Assembly (NCBI GenBank): GCA_003135495.1
Contig: PLBX01000343.1
Coordinates: forward strand, 1-5,144
Source: Acidobacteriaceae bacterium
GTDB lineage: Bacteria; Acidobacteriota; Terriglobia; Terriglobales; Acidobacteriaceae
Length of the DNA stretch: 5,144 nt
Reading direction: 5' to 3'
In this document: piece by piece, positions 1 to 5,144 of the stretch
How the letters are laid out: the number at the start of each line of letters is the position of its first letter
How positions within the stretch are numbered: position 1 is the stretch's first letter
Translations under genes and position numbers: made by a program
The notes under the pieces: generated by a model
Databases searched by the model: none
The model's input: the letters and a program-made list of their open reading frames with translations, nothing else
What the model was told of the DNA's origin: nothing

Positions 1-161
1 GTCTCCTCGAGCGGCGTGTTGCTGTCCCATCCATGCACCTGGTATAGATCGATGTAATCGGTCTGCAGCCGCCGGAGACTACCCTCCACTTCGCGCATGA
101 TGTTCACGCGGGTCGCGCCGCTCCGGTTGAAATTATCGCTCATCGGGAGCCGGACTTTCAC
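1..161 (-). pseudogene. Aldo/keto reductase fragment (N-terminal part lost, runs off left edge)
   Basis: Reading the minus strand leftward from about 161 gives a typical aldo/keto reductase stretch: VKVRLPM, then SDNFNRSG, then [22 protein letters not shown], then TPLEET at the edge. The [15 protein letters not shown] block is the family's conserved core, whose histidine (here in QVHGWD) lies just after a beta strand of the TIM barrel. These enzymes are cytosolic NAD(P)H-dependent carbonyl reductases. The catalytic Asp, Tyr and Lys of the N-terminal half should lie before this block but are absent. Upstream of VKVRLP the frame loses family resemblance and meets a TAA within the integrase gene (about 212-214). 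An ATG exists at 143-141 but has no ribosome binding site and would start mid-fold. The rest of the gene would lie left of the window. I see a decapitated gene; the substrate is unknown. Confidence 0.8.
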
Positions 162-162
162 A
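151..162. other. Breakpoint joining two truncated genes
   Basis: Reductase homology on the minus strand fades at about 150-160 (last good block VKVRLP). Integrase homology on the plus strand begins at about 160-180 ([11 protein letters not shown]). The two genes face away from each other and both lack their N-terminal coding parts, so the DNA between them, including both gene starts, has been lost or replaced. The exact base is inferred and uncertain by about 15 bp. No direct repeat or insertion sequence is visible at the join. Confidence 0.55.
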
Positions 163-194
163 AGCGGATCAGCACGTTCCGTGGCTATCGGAAC

Positions 195-1046
195 ATGTGG
201 ACGCGGTACTTAAAGTCGCGCAGCAACATCATGCTGCGTGAATTCAGGACGGTTGACGGAGAACGTCTCTTTCAATCAATAGCCAAAGAGCACAAGCTAA
301 CGTGCACAACGTTGGCCCACATCAAAGCGTTTCTTTCGGGAGTCTTTCGATTCGCCAGACGCCAAGGTGTGATCAATTCGGAAAACCTGATGCGGGATGT
401 TGTTTTGCCCAAGGGTAAACCTCCCGGCGAGACGCACGCCTACTCTCTCGAAGACATCGTGCAGATGCTAGACGTGTTGCCAGAGCCGGCCGCCACGATT
501 GTGGCAGCTGCCGCATTCACGGGTGCACGAAAGGGCGAAGTGCGAGGGTTCCTCTGGGAGAATTACGATGGGGTGCAGATCCGCATCTCCCAGTCCTTTT
601 GGAGGGGCCACGCGCTGGAGCCAAAGACTCGAAAGAGTAAAGCCCCGGTTCCGGTGATCGCGCAACTCGCGCAGCGACTGGAATTACACCGATCCCTGTC
701 CGGCAATCCCGATAATGGATTCATGTTCCCGAGTTCAACGGGAAAGCCGTTCAATATGGACGCTCTATCGAGAGATGTCATCGTACCGCTTGCAACAAAA
801 GCCGGAGTTCAGTGGCATGGCTGGCATCCCTTTCGTCGCGGGCTTGCGACGAATCTTTACCGGCTTGGCATATCCGACAAGATAATTCAAAGGATCTTAC
901 GGCAGGCCAATGTCGCGGTGACGCAGAACTGCTACATCAAAACCGTGGACTCGGACGCCGCGGCGGCGATGCAGCAATTTGAGCGATCTCTCGAATATGC
1001 ACCTAGTATGCACCTCTTGGGCGCCGAGACACCACGGGTTATGTAA
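195..1046 (+). CDS. Tyrosine site-specific integrase, N-terminally truncated
   Basis: A 283-aa protein of the tyrosine recombinase (phage integrase) family, which cuts and rejoins att sites through a 3'-phosphotyrosine link. Residues 1-70 are the tail of the core-binding domain ([17 protein letters not shown] at 42-58). The catalytic domain holds TGAR (R112) with E115, the beta-hairpin lysine of PKTR (K144), HPFRR (H211, R214) and the tyrosine in NCYIKT (Y247). The second histidine, usually in LRHxNV, is glutamine here (LRQANV, Q237). Integrase-like sequence (ISTFRGYRN) continues in frame upstream of the ATG to about 160, but there is no other ATG before a TAG at 45-47, and the frame then runs antisense to the reductase fragment. 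Relatives are usually around 350-400 aa, so the arm-binding domain and part of the core-binding domain are missing. There is no convincing ribosome binding site. It is probably a non-functional remnant. Confidence 0.85.
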   Translation: MWTRYLKSRSNIMLREFRTVDGERLFQSIAKEHKLTCTTLAHIKAFLSGVFRFARRQGVINSENLMRDVVLPKGKPPGETHAYSLEDIVQMLDVLPEPAATIVAAAAFTGARKGEVRGFLWENYDGVQIRISQSFWRGHALEPKTRKSKAPVPVIAQLAQRLELHRSLSGNPDNGFMFPSSTGKPFNMDALSRDVIVPLATKAGVQWHGWHPFRRGLATNLYRLGISDKIIQRILRQANVAVTQNCYIKTVDSDAAAAMQQFERSLEYAPSMHLLGAETPRVM

Positions 1047-1139
1047 TCGAGCAGGAAGATTGCACGAGGTAAACGCTTATGTCTACGGGAGATAAAACAA
1101 CTGGCGGAGGAGGCAGTCTGGCGAAACTATTCTCCGCTG

Positions 1140-1173
1140 AATTCCCTGCTAACAGGGAAAAATACAGGGAATT
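1140..1173. repeat. Inverted repeat formed by the CAGGGAA motif
   Basis: TTCCCTG at 1142-1148 faces CAGGGAA at 1153-1159 across a 4-base loop, a 7-bp perfect stem. The same left arm extended, AATTCCCTG at 1140-1148, also matches CAGGGAATT at 1165-1173, a 9-bp perfect stem with a 16-base loop. Two alternative hairpins are therefore possible. Neither is followed by a T run on either strand, so it is not a classic terminator. It may be a binding or recombination site. Confidence 0.65.
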
Positions 1174-1319
1174 TCGTGAATTCTCGATCGAAATTGCGAC
1201 CAGAGATCGGGTACCGGCCTGATTCAACGGGGCTTGTTCGGAAAGAGCGCGGAAATATAACAGGGAATTTTTCCACGGTATCAGCGAATTAATTCGCTTT
1301 TTATCGATGGAACAGGGAA
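1152..1319 (+). repeat. Dispersed direct repeats of ACAGGGAA (four copies)
   Basis: Exact copies of ACAGGGAA lie at 1152-1159, 1164-1171, 1260-1267 and 1312-1319, giving start-to-start spacings of 12, 96 and 52 bp. Flanks are also similar, mostly A/T-A before and A/T-rich after. The last copy ends one base before the recombinase stop codon. Four exact 8-mers in about 170 bp is far above chance. From general memory, similar AACAGGGAAT-type repeats occur beyond the 3' ends of serine recombinase genes in other soil bacteria, but that was not searched here. Possible roles are recombinase binding sites, element ends or RNA hairpin parts. Confidence 0.7.
1283..1302 (+). terminator. 16-bp palindrome followed by five T, possible terminator
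   Basis: AGCGAATTAATTCGCT at 1283-1298 is a perfect palindrome and is followed directly by T, giving a run of five T (1298-1302). As RNA it would form a 6-bp stem with a TTAA loop, which is weak because the stem is partly A/T. It would act on plus-strand transcripts from the integrase side, stopping them before the converging recombinase gene, but it lies about 240 bp past the integrase stop. It could instead be an operator or a dyad recognised by a recombinase. Confidence 0.35.
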
Positions 1320-1320
1320 C

Positions 1321-3057
1321 TTAATTTCCTTCTGATTGTCGTCTCTGAAGCAGTACCGAAAAGCCGAGCCGCTGGCGCTGCTCGACCCAGCTAAGGGGAA
1401 GCTTGCACGTGAGCTTTTGAAAGGTCAGATCCGACGGCTGGCGTCCATCGAGGATCGCTTTGACAATATCTGGAGCCAGGAAGGCACACTGCAGGACTCG
1501 GCCAACATACCTCTCGTTGAGGCCAAGCCGCGTCGCGATCGATCTCTGACTCGAAACTTCTCCGTTCACGATCCATTCGTGCCATTGACGTCCACGGGCG
1601 ACAGCCTTCAACAGCGATGAAACCGGAGGCGGTGTTACATGACCGGGCATATCGGGAGAGACCACCAAACGCATTTCCCCACCATGACGTCGTAATTGTG
1701 CCCTCACCTCCAGGCGAATCAACTCAACAGAAGCCTGCTCCTGCTCATCGGCGAGGTTTCTCGGGTCGGGTCGGCTCCCCATCAGCACCGAGCGGAGTGT
1801 GTTTTTGCCTATTTCCAGCTCCAGCCGATCGGGATGAACGATTACCCGCCGCACAACTTTCGTCAGAAAATCTTTGTCAGTTGCCTCAGAATGCTTCGTG
1901 GCTGCTGCAATTAACTCCTTTGTTCGAGCGGGGGAGTCGCTCGGAAATCCGAGCTCGCTCATAACCGTCGGATTCGATTGCAAGAACGATTGCAATCTGA
2001 GGGTGACCTGTCGTTCGACGTCATGCGCTGGCAGTCGAATCGCTTTAGCCTCAGCTTCGGAGTTTTCAATCTTCGGCTGGCAGACATAGTACCGATACCG
2101 TCTGCCAGCTTTCAGCGTATGCGATGGAGTGAACCGATTGCCCTCGGCGTCCTGCAGTAGACCGGCGAGCAGACCGGGCGACTTCGACCGGACTGCATCT
2201 TTTCGTCCCTGGTTATTCTTAGCGAGCATCGTCTGCACTTGATCCCACAGCTCGCGCGCAACAATGGCCTCGTGCTCACCTTGGTAGTGCTGCTTCCGGT
2301 GGTGAATCTCTCCTAGATAGAGTCTGTTCTGAAGGATTTTGTATAGCGCTCCCCGCGCATAGGCCGCCCCACCCGACTGATTGCCGACTCCACTCGTCCT
2401 CAGTTTGGTAGTAATTCCTTCTCGATCGAGGCGCGCCTTTAGCTTCCGGACGCATCCAAGTTCCAGGTAGAGACCGAACAGGCGATTGACCAGCCTCGCT
2501 TCGTCTGGATTAACGATGAGTTTTCGGTCCTTCACCTCATATCCTAGGGAGACCGTGCCTCCCATCCACATTCCTTTCCGCTTCGACGCCGCAATTTTGT
2601 CCCGGATCCGCTCTCCGGTTACTTCACGTTCGAACTGCGCAAACGAGAGGAGCACGTTCAGAGTGAGCCTTCCCATCGAACTCGTCGTATTGAACTGCTG
2701 GGTCACCGATACGAAGGACACTCCTCTCGCATCGAGTGCTTCGACGATCTTGGCAAAGTCAGCAAGGCTCCTCGTCAGGCGATCAACTTTGTACACAACA
2801 ATGGTGTCGACCTTGTCGGCCTCTACGTCTGCTAACAGACGTTTCAATGCCGGACGACTTAGATTCCCTCCTGAAAACCCGCCGTCGTCATACCGAGCCG
2901 GAAGCGCGCGCCAGCCTTCTTGCCGTTGGCTGGCTACGAATGCCTGGCAGGCTTCTCGTTGAGCGTCCAAAGAATTGAAAGATTGTTCCAAACCTTCTTC
3001 GGAAGACTTTCGCGTGTAGATCGCGCACCGGATGATAGCTCTTCGCTCGGCGCTCAT
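1321..3057 (-). CDS. Serine site-specific recombinase (large, resolvase/invertase N-terminal domain)
   Basis: A 578-aa DNA recombinase that cuts both strands through a 5'-phosphoserine link. Residues 8-155 are the resolvase catalytic domain: YTRKSSEE gives R16 and nucleophile S18, YKVDRLTRS gives D92, R93 and R96, and FEREVTGERI (142-151) starts the long helix. Residues ~170-280 are the 'Recombinase' DNA-binding domain (LGYE, then GALYKILQNRLYLGE). Residues ~295-328 replace the usual zinc ribbon by a cysteine-poor segment (PSHTLKAGRRYRYYVC). The C-terminus has a helix-turn-helix-like SQRSIATRLGLNERYVGRVL (503-522), then AFLAPDIVKAILDG and LPLSWVEQRQRLGF. A start at 3117 is open but would add 20 residues encoded inside the upstream gene. 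The chosen ATG has GGAGG 4 bases upstream and overlaps the DUF2924 stop as ATGA, implying translational coupling. The frame is intact and it is probably active. Target site and element boundaries are unknown. Confidence 0.93.
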   Translation of the reverse strand: MSAERRAIIRCAIYTRKSSEEGLEQSFNSLDAQREACQAFVASQRQEGWRALPARYDDGGFSGGNLSRPALKRLLADVEADKVDTIVVYKVDRLTRSLADFAKIVEALDARGVSFVSVTQQFNTTSSMGRLTLNVLLSFAQFEREVTGERIRDKIAASKRKGMWMGGTVSLGYEVKDRKLIVNPDEARLVNRLFGLYLELGCVRKLKARLDREGITTKLRTSGVGNQSGGAAYARGALYKILQNRLYLGEIHHRKQHYQGEHEAIVARELWDQVQTMLAKNNQGRKDAVRSKSPGLLAGLLQDAEGNRFTPSHTLKAGRRYRYYVCQPKIENSEAEAKAIRLPAHDVERQVTLRLQSFLQSNPTVMSELGFPSDSPARTKELIAAATKHSEATDKDFLTKVVRRVIVHPDRLELEIGKNTLRSVLMGSRPDPRNLADEQEQASVELIRLEVRAQLRRHGGEMRLVVSPDMPGHVTPPPVSSLLKAVARGRQWHEWIVNGEVSSQRSIATRLGLNERYVGRVLQCAFLAPDIVKAILDGRQPSDLTFQKLTCKLPLSWVEQRQRLGFSVLLQRRQSEGN

Positions 3058-3512
3058 TGGGCCTCCGTGGAACCAAGTTGTTTGGTCTTCACACCAAAGA
3101 AAAGTGGGCCGGACCATCGAGTACCCGTGATCAGTCTGGCAATCTCGGAGAGACTTTCATAATGATCCCCTCGATATTCAAACTGCTTTCCTTCAACATT
3201 CACCACGTGGACCTGATCCTTCCATTGGCGAACCATTCGAGTACCCGATTTGATTGGTGCTTTAAACGAAACCAGTGCTTTGGGATCGGCCGCTACGACC
3301 GTCGCTAGCTGGCGCAAGCGGCGAGAGGTAGCCTCACGCACCCCACCAAACTCCTGCTCTTGCATTCGCTGTGCGACGATTCGAAGCATGAGATCTTTAC
3401 GCATTTCAATTGGTGGGTCATTCTTAAAGAACTCTCGCCAGAGACCTGATATCTCGGATCTATTTAAGCGGTCTAGTTCTTGCAAGCGGTTTGTGTTCCG
3501 TGACTTTGACAT
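3054..3512 (-). CDS. DUF2924 family protein, coupled to the recombinase
   Basis: A 152-aa protein matching DUF2924 by recognisable landmarks: an N-terminal helical part with EISGLWREFF and NDPPIEMRKDLMLRIVAQRMQEQEFGG (about 20-57), then GTRMVRQW (90-97), VHVVNVEGKQFEYRG (101-115), and the strongly conserved SLSEIARLITGTRWSGPLFFG (120-140). The family's function is not established. It is often encoded directly before serine recombinases in proteobacteria and other soil bacteria (general knowledge). Here its TGA overlaps the recombinase ATG by ATGA, so the two are very probably translated together. The start is supported by GGAGG about 7 bases upstream in GGGAGGGG. No signal peptide or membrane segment is visible, so it should be cytosolic. 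It could help the recombinase recognise DNA or choose direction, but that is inference. The length is normal for the family. Confidence 0.9.
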   Translation of the reverse strand: MSKSRNTNRLQELDRLNRSEISGLWREFFKNDPPIEMRKDLMLRIVAQRMQEQEFGGVREATSRRLRQLATVVAADPKALVSFKAPIKSGTRMVRQWKDQVHVVNVEGKQFEYRGDHYESLSEIARLITGTRWSGPLFFGVKTKQLGSTEAQ

Positions 3513-3607
3513 GAAGACCCCTCCCTCATCGGGTCAACACCATTTCCGCTCTATTCGCGAGGAAGTTCAAGTCGAAACAATCACGAAGCAAGGTCTATTT
3601 GCTTGAC

Positions 3608-3766
3608 TTAATCCTTCACAATGATTTGGTAACCAAGGCCGGCACAGGTGGACCGAAGGAATGACTGGGGACGTCGGAACGGAATGGAAGAACTTTTTCC
3701 GAGATCGTACAGCGCTGCCTCGGTCAGTATGGGTAAGGCAAGACGCTTTTCAACCAGATCCGGCAT
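3608..3766 (-). CDS. Small protein of unknown function upstream of DUF2924
   Basis: A 52-aa open frame starting MPDLVEKRLA and ending GYQIIVKD. The ATG is preceded by GGGAGG at an 8-base spacing, a very good ribosome binding site, and the gene lies 95 bp upstream of the DUF2924 gene on the same strand, fitting a first gene of the recombinase operon. An alternative ATG at 3790 (MSGWEVFSM) adds 8 residues but has a weaker site. The same frame is open to 4201, but that upper part is antisense to the better supported cysteine-rich gene and is not counted. The sequence is slightly basic, with a short helical stretch (VEKRLALPILTEAALYDLG) and an arginine patch (FRRPQSFLR). I recognise no family. 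It may be a small DNA-binding regulator or a chance frame with a good ribosome binding site. Confidence 0.45.
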   Translation of the reverse strand: MPDLVEKRLALPILTEAALYDLGKSSSIPFRRPQSFLRSTCAGLGYQIIVKD

Positions 3767-3964
3767 AGAAAAAACCTCCCAGCCGGACATTGACGCTTCC
3801 TTCGCGCGAACAGTCAAGTGAGATATCAGGCGAGAACTCAGCCCTGTAAGGCATGGATTTATATCTGCGATGTTACTAAGGGAACTACCCGCCAATCGAC
3901 AAGTGCTTCCATAATAAAGGGGGCATCCTCGGGCCGGTGCCGTTCCTAAAGGAGAGTTGTTCTG

Positions 3965-4501
3965 ATGCGACGTATCACAAAAGACGAACGGGTACATTGC
4001 GTCAAATTCAACGAGTGCTTGGATTGCCATGCAAAAGGTGAGGATACAAAAGCTATCGGGCCACCCCAGCAGCGTAGAAAACTGAAAGTGCCATGTTGCC
4101 GTAAGCACTTTAACGAATACAGAAGCAAAATGAGCCAGCTGAATCAGCGCAAATATCAGCGCCGTTCCCAAACCAAGCAGAAACTGGGGCGATGCGTCCA
4201 TTCCGGGTGCCGCAATAAATTGATCCCTAGAGAACTGCTACCCCGCCGGATGCGTGAGCGCTGCTGTGGCCTGCACGGCACATTCAAAGCGTTTCGGGTG
4301 AACCGCATCGCGATGAGTAAATTCATTACAGATCACTGCCTTACCGCGGAAGAGCGCAAGGACATGAGGCTGCGGAATGTTATCTACAAACGTCCTGAGG
4401 GGTTAGTTTTCATAGGAATGCAGTATCCTGGCTATTACCAAACACAAATATGGTCGGCGAGTGACCTGCGGCGCCGATACGACGAAATCCACCCCAAGTA
4501 A
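3965..4501 (+). CDS. Cysteine-rich protein with two putative zinc-binding modules
   Basis: A 178-aa basic protein that I cannot assign to a named family. Two similar cysteine/histidine modules are visible. The first is C18-x2-C21, about 22 residues, then C44-C45-x2-H48 followed by FNEYRSK. The second is C77-x4-C82, about 17 residues, then C100-C101-x2-H104 followed by GTFKAFR. Each resembles the CxxxxC...CxxH treble-clef type of zinc site often seen in DNA-binding or HNH-nuclease proteins, but no HNH catalytic motif is seen. The region between is very basic (QRKYQRRSQTKQK), suggesting nucleic acid binding. Residues 136-178 form a separate tail (GLVFIGMQYPGYYQTQIW). The start is supported by AAAGGAGAG, with AGGAG ending 10 bases before the ATG. 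It is divergent from the recombinase operon, and no membrane segment or signal peptide is present. A frame on the other strand (4201 leftward) is treated as its shadow. Confidence 0.65.
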   Translation: MRRITKDERVHCVKFNECLDCHAKGEDTKAIGPPQQRRKLKVPCCRKHFNEYRSKMSQLNQRKYQRRSQTKQKLGRCVHSGCRNKLIPRELLPRRMRERCCGLHGTFKAFRVNRIAMSKFITDHCLTAEERKDMRLRNVIYKRPEGLVFIGMQYPGYYQTQIWSASDLRRRYDEIHPK

Positions 4502-4530
4502 AGTCCTCGAGTCGGTGCGGTCAAGATTCC

Positions 4531-4551
4531 ACTCCTTGAATAGAAAGGAGT
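4531..4551. terminator. Hairpin after the cysteine-rich gene, weak terminator candidate
   Basis: ACTCCTT at 4531-4537 pairs with AAGGAGT at 4545-4551 across a 7-base loop, and CC / GG outside extends the stem with one bulged base. It begins 29 bases after the stop codon, the usual place for a terminator, but it is followed by only a short T stretch (GTTTC), so termination strength is doubtful. The right arm also resembles a ribosome binding site (AAAGGAG), though no start codon follows at a useful distance. Confidence 0.3.
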
Positions 4552-4668
4552 TGGCCGTTTCACCCCCATAAGCCCTTCCCAGCTTCTCCCCGTTCCCGCA
4601 AAATCGTCATGGATCAAAGCACGTCTGAAGGCGACCAATCTTTTTTTCACGGGAAGGAGTTTTGAGAG

Positions 4669-5144
4669 ATGTCGCTAAGTCAGTTGACGGTTATCTACGA
4701 GGAAATTCAGAATCTTGTCCCCTACGCGAGGAACGCGCGGACCCATTCCAAACACCAGATTCGTCAGATCGCGGAGAGCATCCGCACTTTCGGCTTCACC
4801 AATCCTGTTCTTGTAAATCGTTCGAGAATGATTATCGCCGGCCACGGTCGGGTCGAAGCTGCAAAACTGCTGGGGATGGGCAAAGTGCCGACGATATGCT
4901 TGCAAAACCTGACTGAGGATCAGATCAGGACCTACATTCTGGCGGATAACAGGCTGGCCGAGAAAGCAGGTTGGGACAATTCGATTCTTGCGATTGAACT
5001 GCAGCATTTGACCTCAGTCGACCTCGGGTTTGATGTTTCAATCACTGGCTTTGAGGTAGCGGAAATTGATCTGATTCTGCGGGAAGCTGCGGTGGAAGAA
5101 AAGGAGGAAGAGTCGGTAGAGATCAGCTCTGGTCCAGCGGTTAC
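4669..5144 (+). CDS. ParB N-terminal domain protein, probably a DNA methyltransferase (3' end cut)
   Basis: The first 158 codons of a gene running off the right edge. Residues 7-95 form a ParB/Srx-like domain: LVPYARNARTHSKHQIRQIA (16-35), SIRTFGFTNPVLVN (37-50), IIAGHGRVEAAKLLGMGKVP (55-74), where GHGR takes the place of the ParB GxRR nucleotide-binding motif, and LTEDQIRTYILADNRLAEKAGWD (81-103). A ParB domain at the very N-terminus with YARNARTHS, IIAGHGR and LADNRLA is typical of proteins with a C-terminal N4/N6 adenine or cytosine DNA methyltransferase (general knowledge), commonly found in phages and integrative elements. The last visible residues (EEKEEESVEISSGPAV) look like the acidic linker before such a domain. 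The start has AAGGAG with a 9-base spacer. A plasmid-partition ParB is less likely because no ParA gene or parS site is seen. The methylase part cannot be seen here. Confidence 0.85.
   Translation, partial: MSLSQLTVIYEEIQNLVPYARNARTHSKHQIRQIAESIRTFGFTNPVLVNRSRMIIAGHGRVEAAKLLGMGKVPTICLQNLTEDQIRTYILADNRLAEKAGWDNSILAIELQHLTSVDLGFDVSITGFEVAEIDLILREAAVEEKEEESVEISSGPAV

Larger units (their letters stand above)
1047..1320. other. Gene-free region between integrase and recombinase
   Basis: This stretch separates the ends of two converging genes. It carries the ACAGGGAA repeats, their inverted partner and a palindrome, described separately. Short open frames cross it (for example a 62-codon minus frame from 1227 to 1039), but they start without a ribosome binding site, run through the repeats and into the integrase end, and show no recognisable domain. 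I regard the stretch as non-coding. Confidence 0.6.

Noticed and set aside
1039..1227. 62-codon minus-strand frame across the repeats
   Set aside because: No ribosome binding site, translates repeat DNA (NSLYFSLLAGNS), overlaps the integrase end, and shows no domain.
2486..2962. Long plus-strand frame of 158 codons inside the recombinase gene
   Set aside because: Antisense to the conserved catalytic domain; serine/arginine-rich composition typical of a shadow frame.
3058..3117. Upstream start for the recombinase (20 extra residues)
   Set aside because: It lies within the DUF2924 gene, lacks similarity to the family's N-terminus, and the ATG at 3057 has a ribosome binding site and stop-start overlap.
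3790..3915. Promoter-like hexamers in the divergent region (TTGACG at 3790-3795, TTATAT at 3859-3864, CATAAT at 3910-3915)
   Set aside because: No pair has both good hexamers and a 16-18 bp spacing on either strand, so no promoter is called, although one must exist nearby if the genes are expressed.
3767..4201. Upper part of a 197-codon minus-strand frame (4201 to 3608) with hydrophobic stretches
   Set aside because: From 4201 to 3965 it is antisense to the cysteine-rich gene, which has a good ribosome binding site and a patterned protein. The hydrophobic look is what the complement of a basic, charged gene gives. Only the last 52 codons, with their own ribosome binding site, are kept.
4609..4665. 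18-codon frame (MDQSTSEGDQSFFHGKEF) ending just before the ParB start
   Set aside because: No clear ribosome binding site and too short to judge; a leader peptide is possible but unsupported.
4675..5007. 110-codon minus-strand frame opposite the ParB gene
   Set aside because: Antisense to a clear ParB domain, with no ribosome binding site or recognisable motif.

Overview
The window looks like a piece of a mobile or accessory region in a soil-type bacterium, most likely an acidobacterium (Terriglobia-like). This is inferred from protein flavour and moderate GC only: the tyrosine integrase, the serine recombinase and the aldo/keto reductase fragment all read like acidobacterial relatives. No rRNA or other phylogenetic marker is present, so the assignment is tentative.

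Layout. (1) 1-~160, minus: the middle of an aldo/keto reductase gene running off the left edge. It loses its N-terminal coding part at about 150-162. (2) 195-1046, plus: a tyrosine integrase lacking its N-terminal region, fused head-to-head to the reductase remnant at the same point. Two truncated genes meeting there mark a rearrangement breakpoint. (3) 1047-1320: a gene-free stretch with four direct copies of ACAGGGAA, one inverted copy making hairpins, and a 16-bp perfect palindrome followed by five T. (4) 3766-1321, minus: a likely three-gene operon of a 52-aa protein, a DUF2924 protein, and a serine recombinase overlapping the DUF2924 gene by ATGA. (5) 3767-3964: a 198-bp divergent intergenic region that must hold the control signals for both directions; no convincing promoter was recognised. 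(6) 3965-4501, plus: a cysteine-rich protein of 178 aa with two similar putative zinc-binding modules. (7) 4669-5144, plus: the start of a ParB-domain protein, cut by the right edge, which probably continues into a DNA methyltransferase domain.

How the genes may work together. The serine recombinase would cut and rejoin DNA to move or resolve the element, and DUF2924 is translationally coupled to it and may be an accessory factor. The repeat array just past the recombinase stop codon is a candidate site of action or element end. The divergent genes look like cargo or control functions. The truncated integrase is probably left over from an older integration event. No tRNA, CRISPR array or insertion-sequence transposase was seen.
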